Shown piece after piece: positions 23,520 through 34,070 of a stretch of DNA of 64,000 nucleotides (the first letter of the stretch is position 1; every line of letters starts with the position of its first letter). Source of the stretch: Cordylochernes scorpioides. Taxonomy: Eukaryota; Arthropoda; Arachnida; Pseudoscorpiones; Chernetidae. A program made the translations under genes and the position numbers. The DNA lies in contig CP092875.1 in assembly GCA_030710605.1 (NCBI GenBank), positions 65,402,623 to 65,466,622 of the forward strand, written 5' to 3'. The notes under the pieces are model-generated. The model saw nothing but the letters and a program-made list of their open reading frames with translations. It was not told the DNA's origin and made no database searches.

Positions 23520-23715
23520 TATATTATGATGCATTAGCGCGCCATCTGTTATCAAAATTCGAAACTATTATAGACGTGTATGATTCTTTTAAAATATAAA
23601 CAATTTCTACTGTCCTTACTGCAATAGAAAAATTAAATTCGAAACTATTATAGACGTGTATGATTATTTTAAAAAAGAATCATACGGGTCTATAATAGTT
23701 TCGAATTTTGATAAT
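23520..23715. mobile_element. Short foldback unit of the MITE family
   Basis: TCAAAATTCGAAACTATTAT and AGACGTGTATGATT recur directly and inverted (AATCATACGGGTCTATAATA, GTTTCGAATTTTGATAA). Contains TTCTACTGTCCTTACTGCAA. Confidence 0.65.
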
Positions 23716-23719
23716 TCTT

Positions 23720-25310
23720 TTTTTTATTGAGACTCATATAGATATAAATTTGTTCAATGATATAGAATCTGAAATATATTTATCTTTACCTTTTTAATTC
23801 AATTTGAATAAAAACTTTTTAAAAATTGTGAATAAATAGTACAAATGTGATATTTTACTGAGATATAAGGTAAATAAATTACGAAAAATATATATCCTTA
23901 TCGTGCAACTTCAGTTGCACACTTAAGAGGATGCCTTTAAAAAAAAACTATTTTAAATTAATTAGTTATTACATATATAAAGATAAAAACATGTCACACA
24001 AAATGTTGCCAACAAAGTTTTCAAATAAACACAAGAAGAACATATATCTTTATCATACATTCATTCTTTTAACAAACAATATGACTAAAAATAAATCATA
24101 TATGCATATATATTAAAGTATAAAAAGTTGTAAATGAGAACAGGAGATGGATTATCTAAGAAAAGTGAAAATTACCTAGCAGACGGTTGAAATATAACAA
24201 GATGGCGGGGAAGAGGATAGAAGCAGAAGATGGAGGGCTTTGTCTCAGCCTATCTGGCGGCTTCCTAAAAACTGCGAATCGATCGGAACTCTGACATTAT
24301 CCGCAGTTATTAGGCTTGCAGCTAATTAGCAAGACAATGAAGGTCTCAAAAAAAGGAACCTTTACCTCCGCCATCTTTCTGAAAACATCGTTAGCTATGG
24401 CTCTTGTTTTTGTAGAGGGCCATTTGTACAGAAGACTTATTGTATGGTCGCTTTTATTGCTGAATCTTTTCAAGATCTTCCTCTAAATCTTTACCCGTCT
24501 TTATTCCTGTTTCTTTGATGCCAAGGTGGCTTTAGGCAATCTATCTCTACTTTTCTTTCACCAATCTGTATTACAAGCCGCGGAAAAATTTTGAAACAGA
24601 ATTTTTAGTTATTTAAGAGAAACATTGAAATTATAAAATACTTTATAATTAAAGTGGGAAAAGAAACTTTGTAACTTAGTTGACGATAAATATAAGCTTG
24701 CTATACAAGTTAATACATTCTGGCTAAGTTAACCATAACATCACACACCAACATATATTTAAATATTGTGCAATAAATTGATAAAGAGCGAGAAATCTTT
24801 CGAAAGATTTTGATAAAAAATGGCTTATTTTTCTTTACAGATCCAGATACGCCCTTTTTTATAAAAACACATATTTAAATGTGAAAAATAATTTAAATTT
24901 AAATAAAAGATTAAATCTTCACTCATTAGATTTAGCCCCATTTACATATGTATTTAGTTGGAATATGTAAATAGAAATTTTATCATTATCCTTTTGACAA
25001 GGAAGAAGATAAAATAAACATAAATTATTGATACAATTTAAAACAAGAGAATCCAACTTTTTTAAAGAATTCGTTTCCCTTATTTATTTAAAATAAATAA
25101 AATTTCATTTTAAATAACTACAGAAATATGGGGATTGTTAGTTTAGTATCCCAGTGTTTTAAAAATTCTTATAGATAGTTAGCTTATTGGCAATTTGAGA
25201 AAGCAACCATATTAACAGATAGAAGCGATATATATGTCTTGTGGAGGTTTGAACATTCAGTTATCAGTCTCATTCCTAATGACAAAAAAAGTAAAATACA
25301 TATTCACAGA
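23720..25310. other. AT-rich region with one GC-rich patch
   Basis: Mostly featureless. The patch 24180-24440 carries ACAAGATGGCGGGGAAGAGG on the plus strand and, inverted 200 bp on, AGAAAGATGGCGGAGGTAAA on the minus strand. Both have ATG in good context, but the frames are short (plus: 30 codons) and no gene can be supported. Confidence 0.35.
24490..24715 (+). repeat. Dispersed ~230-bp repeat, copy 2
   Basis: Same blocks as 22634-22870, direct orientation, about 90% identical by eye. The first copy has an extra CGCG inside GGTGGCGCGCTTTAGG. Confidence 0.7.
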
Positions 25311-25375
25311 ATAATTTTTAACGTCTTGCCAAATGTTTTAATTTTTGTTCGCTCTTGACGAGAACAAAAGATTTT
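25310..25375 (+). repeat. Tail of a CTGACGAG-type repeat
   Basis: TTTTTAACGTCTTGCCAAAT, TTTTGTTCGCTCTTGACGAG and ACAAAAGATTTTTGTC. The same stretch occurs inverted at 36000-36090. It leads straight into the minisatellite. Confidence 0.6.
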
Positions 25376-25810
25376 TGTCTATCCTGTCTCTTTCTTCTGT
25401 CTTTATCGTACATCTGTCTTGTCTATTTCTTCTATGTCTTCATCGTACATCTATCCTGTCTCTTTCTTCTGTCTTTATCGTACATCTATCCTGTTTCTTT
25501 CTTCTGTCTTTATTGTACATCTATCCTGTCTCTTTCTTCTGTCTTTATCGTACATCTGTCTTGTCTATTTTTCTTCTAAGTCTTCATCGTACATCTGTCT
25601 TGTCTCTTTCTTCTGTCTTTATCGTACATCTATCCTGTCTCTTTCTTCTGTCTTCATCGTACATCTGTCTTGTCTCTTTCTTCTGTCTTTATCGTACATC
25701 TATCCTGTCTCTTTCTTCTGTCTTCATTGTACATCTGTTCTGTCTCTTTCTTCTATGTCTTCATCGTACATCTGGGCCCTGTGTCTCTCTTCTATGTCTT
25801 TATTGCACAT
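25370..25810. repeat. Minisatellite, ~35-37 bp unit, about 12 copies
   Basis: Unit TCTTTCTTCTGTCTTTATCG + TACATCTATCCTGTC, with a longer variant using TCTATGTCTTCATCG. Because 35 is not a multiple of three, all three plus frames stay open with leucine/serine-rich peptides; these are not genes. Confidence 0.92.
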
Positions 25811-26170
25811 GAGCAGAGCAGTCGCCAATGACAACAAAGACAACAAAAGCGTCGAGAAAAGTTGAACCTAGAATGATTTACACTAACAAGTAGAGATGCT
25901 GTGTGTTCCGGTTAGTTTGACATAAAGAACAGAGCAGTCGTCGATAACAACAAACAAGGTCGTCTGCAGCTTCAAGACAAGTTAAGCCAAGAATGAAGTA
26001 GACTAACAAGTAGAGATGTTATGTGCATATTTGTGAAAACGATATAACCATTCGGGTTAGTTTGACATAGAGAACAGAGTAGTCGCTAATGACATCAAAC
26101 AGCGACATTGTCTAGACAAGTTGAATCAATAAAATATAAGACTGAAACAAGTAGAATTGTTATCTCTGAA
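25806..26170. repeat. Three degenerate ~115-140 bp repeats
   Basis: AGAGCAGTCG(C/T)CAATGACAAC, AAGTTGAACC/AAGTTAAGCC, AGACTAACAAGTAGAGATG and GTTAGTTTGACATAGAGAAC recur at about 25808, 25928 and 26070. Confidence 0.65.
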
Positions 26171-26289
26171 CACCGTTCTGCATGTTCAATTTGAACATAT
26201 GGAGAAGAGGACAATGCTCTGATGATAACGAAGAAAAGATTCCTGCAGATTGTTTGTCCATGTCCAATATGAGCAAGAAGTTATGTAAA

Positions 26290-26637
26290 TAAAGAAGACC
26301 GCGTGACCTGGCGTGAGTAATTACGTCACACGCACACCATTATCGAGCAAATAGCGCCCGCACGGTCATTTTAGGACATTGGTCCATTAGCCGCCTCCCC
26401 CCCCTCCCTCCTCATTGATTGCCCACGGTCAAATTTCAATAAACCACCTTCTGTGAATTTTCCATTTATTTTACACTGTGCTTGTTTGTTTCCCTTGATT
26501 GCCATTTGATTGAAACATTGCTCTGATTTTTGTTTCGGAATAACTACTCAGTATACCATCATTTATTATTGTAAACAGAGAGTTATCTATACATTTTGCG
26601 CAAAATTTATTTATTTATGTAATTTGAATCTGTTATA
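26290..26637. other. Mixed spacer with a GC-rich patch
   Basis: 26300-26420 is GC-rich with a C-run and a CRE-like TTACGTCA. AATAAA follows at 26438. It has LTR-like ingredients, but no paired ends are visible. Confidence 0.3.
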
Positions 26638-26998
26638 TCTATCTATATATATAAAAATCAATGTTTGTATGTTTGTTTGTTTATATGTCCGGTATACAAA
26701 TTCGCAGTAGTTCACTAATTCAAACCAAAATTTCCATACATAGGTAAAAAATACGGGGAAGACGATAGGCTATTTTTGAAAATATATTAATCAATTATTA
26801 AAACTATATATTCAAATTATTCTACTTAGCTCACGAACAGCGCCCTATATCAAAGATTAGATTAAATTATGCTGATACAAACAAATATATAATGCTAATA
26901 ACAAACAATTATAAAAAAAAATCTTATCTAAATATATATCACTCGGGTAGATATGCACACGGGTCAATCCCGGGGCGAAGCCCGGGTCACCCGTCTAG
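26638..26998 (+). mobile_element. Mini-Helitron, about 360 bp
   Basis: Starts TCTATCTATATATATAAAAA with TTTGTATGTTTGTTTG following. It has the familiar subterminal stretch CACTAATTCAAACCAAAATT. It ends with hairpin CCCGGGGCGAAGCCCGGG then TCACCCGTCTAG. The preceding base is A and the following is T. No coding capacity. An alternative start four bases later (26642) is equally possible. Confidence 0.85.
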
Positions 26999-27456
26999 TT
27001 AGATATATAGGTAAATAAAACTAGTTATACAGAGGGAGTTCAAAAAGTCTGCGTGCATTCAAAATTCTTAATACGAATTTGAATGCATATATGTAGTAAT
27101 GTAGTTTATCCTGTTGGATGACTGTAGTGTATCATGTTGGCTAGAAGCAGTCGTGGTGGTTGAGTGATGGGTGAAAGGACACACAGGAGACAGAGGCCCC
27201 GTGAGGAAATAGGTCGGGGAGGAAAGATAGAAGGACAACCCCTAGAACAACTGGCGTCGAGACCACCTCGGTGAGAACTGTCCCTTAATCATCACATCCA
27301 GCCGCTTTTAAACCGATTTAAGTAAGATAAATCCCCTAGGGTTGAAAGAAGACACTTGTTTACCAAGGGGGTTTAACCCGGTTATCTTCCCTTGTACTCC
27401 CACACAGGCCATTTTAATTATATATTCCCGAATATTACTACATATATATATATATA

Positions 27457-28876
27457 CACTGCGTGACATTGAAAATGGAACACCAAGAAATAGTGGCCAG
27501 AAAATTATGCAAATTTCAGGGTAGACGCGCCTAACCGAGTTATGCAAATAATGTAAAATGCGCAGCTCTCGTGCGCACATGGAGTAAGATATAAGGGAAG
27601 GAACTTGCAGAAAGGACAGTATTCGTGTCGTTATTTATTCAAGGAAAATCATTGTAGAAATTTTGTTCTTGTGTCAAAAGACACGTGTAATAACAGAGAA
27701 TGCCAGGTCATCGTAAACGGAGGCAGTTCAAGGAGACAGACGCTTTTACGAGGGGCATGGTGATCGGACTGAAAAGGGCAGGTTGGTCCATACGGTCAAA
27801 TCGCAGCTGATACACACCTTGGTGCGTCCACGGTGCACCGACTGTGGAGAAGATGGTTGGAACAAGGAAATGTGGCAATTTATAGGAATGTCGGTGTAAC
27901 CAGAGTGACGTCAGCACGTGTGGATCGGCGTATCCTTCGACAAGCAGTGGCGGCCCCACAAGCCACTTGTACCGCCATCCTGCAACATGTGCAAGACACC
28001 CTAGATCATTCCATCTCGACCAGAACCATTTCCCGTCGATTGGTTGCTAATGGCTTGCACTCATGCCGTCCGCTAAGAAGACTGCCATTGACCCCACCGA
28101 ATAGGCGCCAACGTTTGGAATGGTGCCGGGCTAGATCGACGTGGATGACGGAATGGCACAGGGTCGTGTTCTCAGATGAGTCGCGTTTCTGCTTGTCCAG
28201 TGATAGTCGCCGTGTACGCGTGTGGCGTCGAGGTGGAGAAAGGTCCAATCCGGCAGCAATTGTGGAACGCCCCACCGTGCGACAACGTGGAATCATGGTT
28301 TGGGGCGCAATCGCGTATGATTCCAGGTCACCTTTACTTCGTATTCAGGGCACTATGACGGCCCAACGATACGTTGATGATGTGCTGCGACCGGTGACAC
28401 TCCCCTACCTTCAGGGGGTACCCAATGCCCTTTATCAGCAGGATAACGCCCGACCGCACACTGCTCGCATTAGCCAACAAGCTCTGAAAGATGTACAGAT
28501 GCTTCCTTGGCCACCGTACTCTCCTGATCTCTCACCAATCGAGCACGTCTGGGACATCATTGGACGCCGTTTGCATGCCTTGCCACAGCCGCGTTCAGAA
28601 GACGAACTGTGACAAATGGTTGAGAGGGAATAGAGAGCCATCCCTCAGGACGCCATCCGTACTCTGATTGACTCTCTACCTAGACGTGTTGCTGCGTGCA
28701 TCGCCGTCCGCGGTGGTCCTACTTGCTACTAAGCCGACGCCGTTCTCGCTCTGTATTATGACTATCATTTTGAAATAAAGATCACTTATTGTTCGTCCCT
28801 GTCTCTCTCTGTCTGCCGAGTTTCATCACTTTCTGGCCACTATTTATTGGTGTTCCATTTTCAATGTCACGCAGTG
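27457..28876 (+). mobile_element. Tc1-like transposon, nearly complete
   Basis: Terminal inverted repeats of about 50 bp begin CACTGCGTGACATTGAAAAT and continue GGAACACCAA(G/T)AAATAG, with TGGCCAGAAA; the right end is its inverse. Flanked by TA in a TA-rich target. 1420 bp. One transposase frame inside (27700-28732), broken in three places. Confidence 0.92.
27700..28732 (+). pseudogene. Tc1-like transposase, three inactivating lesions
   Basis: Begins MPGHRKRRQFKETDAFTRG with an HTH region (GMVIGLKRAGWSI). A frameshift near 27805 separates it from ADTHLGASTVHRLWRRWL, the second HTH. Catalytic segments: VVFSDESRFCL (first D), YQQDNARPHTA (second D) and SPDLSPIEHVWD (E). I count 32 residues between the last two, against 34 in Tc1. 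After EDEL two Trp codons have become TGA and TAG, then RAIPQDAIRTLIDSLPRRV follows, ending GGPTCY and TAA. Length about 344 codons, as usual. Formerly cut-and-paste transposition at TA. Confidence 0.9.
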
Positions 28877-28979
28877 TATATATATTTATATTTCTGGCTT
28901 TAAATAAATTAATTTTAATTATAATTTTATCAGCAGCCTTTCCACAAGCCACACCAAACACATCACGCAACAATCCTAT

Positions 28980-29160
28980 ATATATATATATATATATATT
29001 AATAGTAATTTTTTTATATTTGGAAAATAGAGAAAAAGTAAACTATTAACAAACCTCACACATTTAAATTAAATAAAAAAATTTATTAATCTTAAAATTT
29101 TTCATAACTATACTATATATATATATATGATAAATAATACAAAAGTGGCATTGTACTTGG
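28980..29160. other. AT-rich spacer with TA microsatellites
   Basis: (TA)n runs at 28978-29000 and 29117-29129. Nothing else. Confidence 0.5.
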
Positions 29161-29174
29161 ATCAAGTGGATAAA

Positions 29175-29420
29175 TTAAGAAAAAGACATCTCCTGATCGT
29201 TCAACTTAGAGTTGCTGATGGCTTCCGCCATCTGTCGGAATAAATATTAACTAATAGTTGATTTTTAACTATTCTAAATAGGTCAAATAACCTTTCTTGA
29301 ATTCTAGAATAATTAAAATATCAATGATCGGTTGATATTTATTCCGTATTTATTTATTTATGATGAAAGTCATCAGCAACTTTAAGTTGCATGTTCAGGA
29401 GATGTCTTATAATAGATTTA
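29175..29420. mobile_element. Family 1 element without a hammerhead core
   Basis: AAAGACATCTCCTGATCGTT and CTTAGAGTTGCTGATGGCTT on the left; AGTTGCATGTTCAGGAGATG on the right. Terminal repeats match 30401-30752, but the central ribozyme segment is missing. Confidence 0.6.
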
Positions 29421-30400
29421 CTAGAATATTTAAAAAACATTTTACATACATATATATATTTGGCCTTATATAAAGAAGCTCTTCTCCCTGACTTGTATTT
29501 CCTTCGTCTCTTCTTACATATTAGAAATGTGGATGATATATAATGGCCAGAAAGAGGAGTTAAGAAAAGAGCCTGAAAACCCACAAATATTTCGAAGTTG
29601 AAGATAAAAATATATTGGAGTATAAGCAAAGTGGCAATAACAACGCCGTTAAAGAGCCAAAAGAATGCTATGGTTGAAGAATATTTGTATCTTAGATATG
29701 GGGAGGATAAATTTAGCTGTAATTTCATCCTCCAGAAAAATAGATCATGATAAACATACTGTAGTTTTGACGGCGTTTGAGAGATAACGTTGAAATACTA
29801 AAATAGGTTTTATACCTGTTAACATATTGGATAAAATAACATCGTAATACACATCTATTTCAATATATAGATACAAAGTTTAACCTATTTTAGTAAGTAT
29901 ATATGTGGCAATATAATAATAATGTGGGGAAAGAGAAATAATCACACCACAATTTGGTAGAGAAATCCTAGACAACCAGAGAGAGATGGAGAGAGCTGGG
30001 CCCGGCCGCCGCTGAGCGGCCGACCGTTCGTTTCGAACACAAAAAATCACCAACTGTCTTAATTAGTCCTGAGGTTCCAAGTAACGCCCCTGTGGTCGCC
30101 CCCTGGAATGTCGCTGGTGTCTCAAATGACTGGACTTTAGCTGCTGTCTCTCTCTGGGCTGACTCTAGGTTTACTTTATTATTCCTGGAAGAGTAATATT
30201 ATGACATATATGTATTATTATATTGTATTTTTAATTATTTATTACAGGAGAACGTTCGAATTCTCATGTATGGGAAATCCTCTGATATATAAGCAAATAA
30301 GTAATGGTTTTGGTTCAAATATGAAACTAACTTAAATTTTGTCTATGAGGATAGATACAAAGATCCTTCACTTACAGATTACCAAAAACTTATAAAGAAA
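29420..30400. other. No gene recognised; one GC-rich patch
   Basis: A minus-strand frame at 29354-29728 has hydrophobic stretches but starts inside the preceding repeat and has no homology I can name. 29985-30160 is GC-rich (GGGCCCGGCCGCCGCTGAGC) without a clear role. Confidence 0.35.
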
Positions 30401-30752
30401 TTAAGAAAAAGGCATCTTCTTATCGTGAAACTGAAAGTTGATGATGGCTTGCGTCATATATCGGAATAAATATAAACTATTCTCGTTGATTTTTAATCAT
30501 TCCAGAATTGGCCAAATACCCATTCTTGATTAATCAAGAAAAGCTAACCACGGACGCGTTTCGGGCTGTTGGCCCTCATCAGCGTGGTGCAAGCTGTACC
30601 TCAACGACAAACGAAAAATTGGTCATTCAGGCATTTGGCCAATTCTGGAATAATTAAAATTTAATGATAATAGTTTATATTTATTCCGATAGATGGCGCA
30701 AGCCATCAGCAACTTTCAGTTGCACGATAAGGAGATGCCTTTTTATTAATTT
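30401..30752 (-). mobile_element. Hammerhead-bearing element, family 1, best preserved
   Basis: Long inverted arms of about 115 bp: TTAAGAAAAAGGCATCTTCT, CTGAAAGTTGATGATGGC and CGGAATAAATATAAACTATT on the left have inverse partners on the right, ending GATGCCTTTTTATTAATTTA. The ribozyme (30547-30588) lies between the arms. No protein coded. Similar to non-autonomous Penelope-like or retrozyme elements in carrying a type I hammerhead, but the long inverted arms are unusual. Confidence 0.7.
30547..30588 (-). ncRNA. Hammerhead ribozyme, intact core
   Basis: Minus strand: stem I ACCACG; core CTGATGAG; stem II GGC, loop CAACA, GCC; CGAAAC; two-base loop GC; cleavage triplet GTC; stem I partner CGTGGT. 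Every conserved position of the hammerhead catalytic core is present, with the most active triplet. Stem III is only A-U and C-G and is self-complementary (ACGCGT), so activity is most likely as a dimer, as known for newt satellite and Penelope-type hammerheads. Confidence 0.88.
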
Positions 30753-30860
30753 ATGCACCTTATCTCAGTACAATATCACATTTGTACTACTTTTTAATGC
30801 TTAGACATTTATCATATCTTCGGAAATGTTCTGATTCGGCAATATGCAATTATGGTTTTA

Positions 30861-31476
30861 AATTAACACAAAGCAATAACGCGCCACCTATACATATGAA
30901 AGGATTTAAAAGCAAGAATATTTTTTTATACATATTACAAACTTCTACTGCCCTTACTGCGATGAAAAATATATTGGGAGGGCTTGGCTCATCAGTGGTG
31001 AACCCTCCCAGCGGTTTCGCCAATTTAATCCACCAGACTGCTTCTCAGAGCTCTAATACTGTATTGGACGATTCTGTTTATATACGCAGCACTGAAGGAT
31101 ATAATCTCAGAAATGGTTTTCAATAAAACTATGGACATAAGCTTATAGGACAGTAAGTTGTTGTTTGCGGAAGAGCATTGCTCGATGCAAATATTAGAAT
31201 GTAATTCTACTGTCCTATAAGCTTATGTCCATAGTTTTCTTGAAAACCATTTCGGAGATTATATCCTTCAGTGCTGCGTATATAAGCAGAATCGTCCAAT
31301 ACAGTATTAGAGCTCTGAGAAGCGGTCTGGTGGATTAAATTGGCGAAACCGCTGGGAGGGTTCACCACTGATGAGCCAAGCCCTCCCAATTTATTTTTCA
31401 TCGCAGTAAGGGCAGTAGAAGTTTGTAATATGTATAAAAGAAACATTCGTGCTTTTAAAGCCTTTCAATTTATAAC
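30861..31476. mobile_element. Full-length foldback MITE with 10-bp target duplication
   Basis: TATGGTTTTA flanks both ends (30851-30860, 31477-31486). The two arms, about 290 bp each, are inverted copies: GGGAGGGCTTGGCTCATCAG, CGGTTTCGCCAATTTAATCC, TCCAATACAGTATTAGAGCT and AGCTTATGTCCATAG appear in both. A short loop around 31150-31190 separates them. No transposase. The long inverted repeats and 9-11 bp target duplication suggest mobilisation by a Mutator-like transposase (inference). Fragments lie at 4850, 5560, 11680, 14958, 23520, 51170, 52120 and 54880. Confidence 0.85.
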
Positions 31477-31786
31477 TATGGTTTTATAGATTACATAGAA
31501 GACGTTGTGAGTTGTAGTTTTTAACGTGATTTATTATAGTAATTAGAAGAAACTTTAACTTAAATAGGTAGTTATCTCAGGTCTTACAGATTTTCACAAA
31601 GTGTTTTTGTATAAATAAGTCTTGATTTTCGAATTTTTAAAATTACCAGAAATTGTGCATTATCAATATACACGTCTGATGTCTTACAGCGTCGAAAAAA
31701 AGAATCATGAAGAAACGTTTATGCTTTTGTCACATTTTAGAAAAGAATAAAAAAATATTCACACAAAATATTCATTTATGAATTTT

Positions 31787-31990
31787 TTTGGGGGGTCGGT
31801 GGAAGGATGGTCTAAACAGTTCGTTTTCGACCTTATTCTACGACCCGGTTTCGATTCCCGCATTGGACACTTTTTTTCTGGCCCCCGATTCTTGCAAAAG
31901 TCTAACCCCACTAGCGAGTGCAAGTAACCAAAAGGGGCTTTGGCACATTTGTAAGTGCAAATTCGAACTGCTTTTCACATGTGTAGACAT
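31787..31990 (+). repeat. tRNA-derived SINE (third copy)
   Basis: The head contains GGTCGGTGGAAGGATGG and a B-box-like GGTTTCGATTCCCG. The body contains CAAGTAACCAAAAGGGGCT and GTAAGTGCAAATTCGAACTG, matching the body at 4120-4180. It is more complete in the tRNA-like head but older elsewhere. It is independent of the segmental duplication. Confidence 0.65.
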
Positions 31991-32099
31991 GTGGTGCACT
32001 TACAGTAAAAGCAGTCGCCTTCTTCTACCCATCATGATTATTATGGCTTGTACCACGTGTACTAGGGATAAGCGAAAAAATATATATGACTTTACATAT

Positions 32100-32400
32100 T
32101 AGAAACACGTCAATACACAGAGATGAGGGAATGAGAAAGGAAACCACAGAGAGAAAAAGAAGCACGGCGACGAAAGGCCCCTGACATGGTGGTCACAACG
32201 GCTCCATTAGTGCCAGACCACTTCAGCCATGATTCAGACGACAAGTGGCAGACGACCATCACATCGATCTGGGGTCGGATGATCTGATAGGGACCTTGTA
32301 GTCCTGGACTCCTAGCTCTCCTAACCCTTCACTCAGAGCCATAGCGGCACGTTGAAGAATTCTATACTAAATATGAAAAACAATAGAAAAAAATAAAAAT
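32100..32400. other. GC-richer unassigned stretch
   Basis: Balanced composition between 32150 and 32350, with no long frame, no repeat partner in the window and no terminal structure. Confidence 0.4.
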
Positions 32401-32620
32401 AAGTGGGTCAGGTGTTGATATTAAAAATAAAGAAAGCCTATCCTGACCAGGAGCACATGTGCTTTACAGAAGGCAGAGCGCCATCTGGTGGAACAGAAAT
32501 CAACTAAACATTGATTTAGCCTGTTCCCTGATATTTGGCCAACCCGCTCTGCCTTCTGTAAAGCACATATGCTCCTGGTCAGGATATGCCTTCTTTATTT
32601 TTAATACTATATATTAAGCA
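32400..32620. mobile_element. Family 2 hammerhead-element remnant without the ribozyme
   Basis: GAGCACATGTGCTTTACAGA and its inverse TCTGTAAAGCACATATGCTC, with GGCAGAGCGCCATCTGGTGG between. The arms are directly joined, so the centre that holds the hammerhead in 1034-1390 is deleted. Confidence 0.65.
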
Positions 32621-32914
32621 AAGTTTGCCATATCTACAAAAACAGTACCTCCATAGTTCCATCAAACACCTTCATCAATTATAAACTTCCAAACGATGAC
32701 TAGATAAGTAGAATTGAAAGGAGTTATAAAATGGCCTGGTATGTTAAATTGGCGTAACAGCTGGAATGTTCAGCACAAATAAGCAAATAATTTTTCTAAT
32801 CTTTTTAACCTTCTGGTTAGTATATCCACAAAAATATGTCTTATTTGATTATGGAGATATTTACGCAGAAATACTGTGATTCTTTTCCATTATAGATAGA
32901 TTGATAGGTTTGAA

Positions 32915-33430
32915 ATGTGAGCGCTCTCCAGAGATCAGGACCTCCGTTCCATCTTGAAGGGAGGTCAAACTCCAGAGATCAAGACATTCGTTCTATCGGT
33001 AAGAGAGGCCAAACTCCAGAACTTTCGTTTAGGACTTCCATTCCATCTTGAAGGGAAGTCAAACTCCAGAGATCAGGACCTTCGTTCCATCTGGGAGAGA
33101 TGTCAAACTCCAGAGATCAGGACCTTCGTTCCATGTTGAAGAGAGGGCACTCTCCAGAGATTAGGACCTCCGTTACATCTTGAATGGAGGTAAAACTCCA
33201 GAGATCAGAACCTTCGTTCCATGTTGTAGCTTGATCGAACTACAGAGATTAGGACCTCCGTTCCATCTGGGAAGGAGGTCGAAATTCAGAGATCAACACA
33301 TTCGTTTCACCGAGAATAGAGGCCAAACTCCAGAACCTTCGTTTCATCTGGGAGAAAGGTCAATCTCCAGAGAACAGGACCTTCCTTCCATCAGAGAGAG
33401 ATGTCGAACATCAGAACCTCCGTTCCATGT
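32915..33430. repeat. Minisatellite, ~43-44 bp unit, about 12 copies
   Basis: Unit CTCCAGAGATCAGGACCTTC + GTTCCATCTTGAAGGGAGGTCAAA, with steps at about 32927, 32971, 33064, 33107, 33151 and 33194. The frames (RDQDLRSIWERCQTPE) are repeat artefacts. Confidence 0.88.
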
Positions 33431-34065
33431 TGAGTCGAGGTCGACGCCCACACAAGATGGGAGATGGAGGGGGGAGAGGACAAAAACCCCCACAATAACC
33501 TGCCGCCTGTGGAATTGGGCGCCAATGCAATTTTTGGCCCCGCACCTCTAATTGGAGCTTTCAAATTTTCAAAATGGGAATTACCTAACATGCAAATCTG
33601 ATAACAACCTGTGGAAATTGACATTCTGGGCTGGAGGGATGGTTTCTGCTGGCTGAGGTTGTTGGCTCGGGGTTTTATTAATTGATATATTTTGTGTTAA
33701 GTTTTGGATCTTCAGTTGGCCCCATGGTATTTGGTAGATATTTTAACGTGCTGTTTGAAAGTGATGTTAACCTTGCTACTCAGTAGGTATAGTTATTCTG
33801 TTGTTCTTGGTATTAAGACATTGTTCCGTTGACTTTTCTTGGTTTTGTCATTATCTCCATTCTTGAACCTCGTCCATTGGCTATTCGTCTGTGTTGCATC
33901 TGTTAAGTGACTAATTCTGTATCCAACATCCCCAACGATGTTTCTACTTCTTGCAGAAGTATTATTTGTACTCGTTAACAAAACTTAAGGAACTTGTACA
34001 TTTCATCATGTATATCTGGATTCAGACAATAACTATGAAAGATATTTGATACACAGTAACCTTTT
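33430..34065. other. No feature recognised
   Basis: Unique-looking sequence of moderate GC without a supported gene. Confidence 0.45.
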
Positions 34066-34070
34066 AATTA

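Noticed and set aside
25345..25865. Three overlapping 74-155 codon plus-strand frames
   Set aside because: All three frames of a pyrimidine-rich 35-bp minisatellite are open; Leu/Ser/Phe-rich peptides are translation artefacts.
29354..29728. 124-codon hydrophobic minus-strand protein
   Set aside because: Begins inside a hammerhead-family element's terminal repeat and has no recognisable domain or duplicated partner to test.
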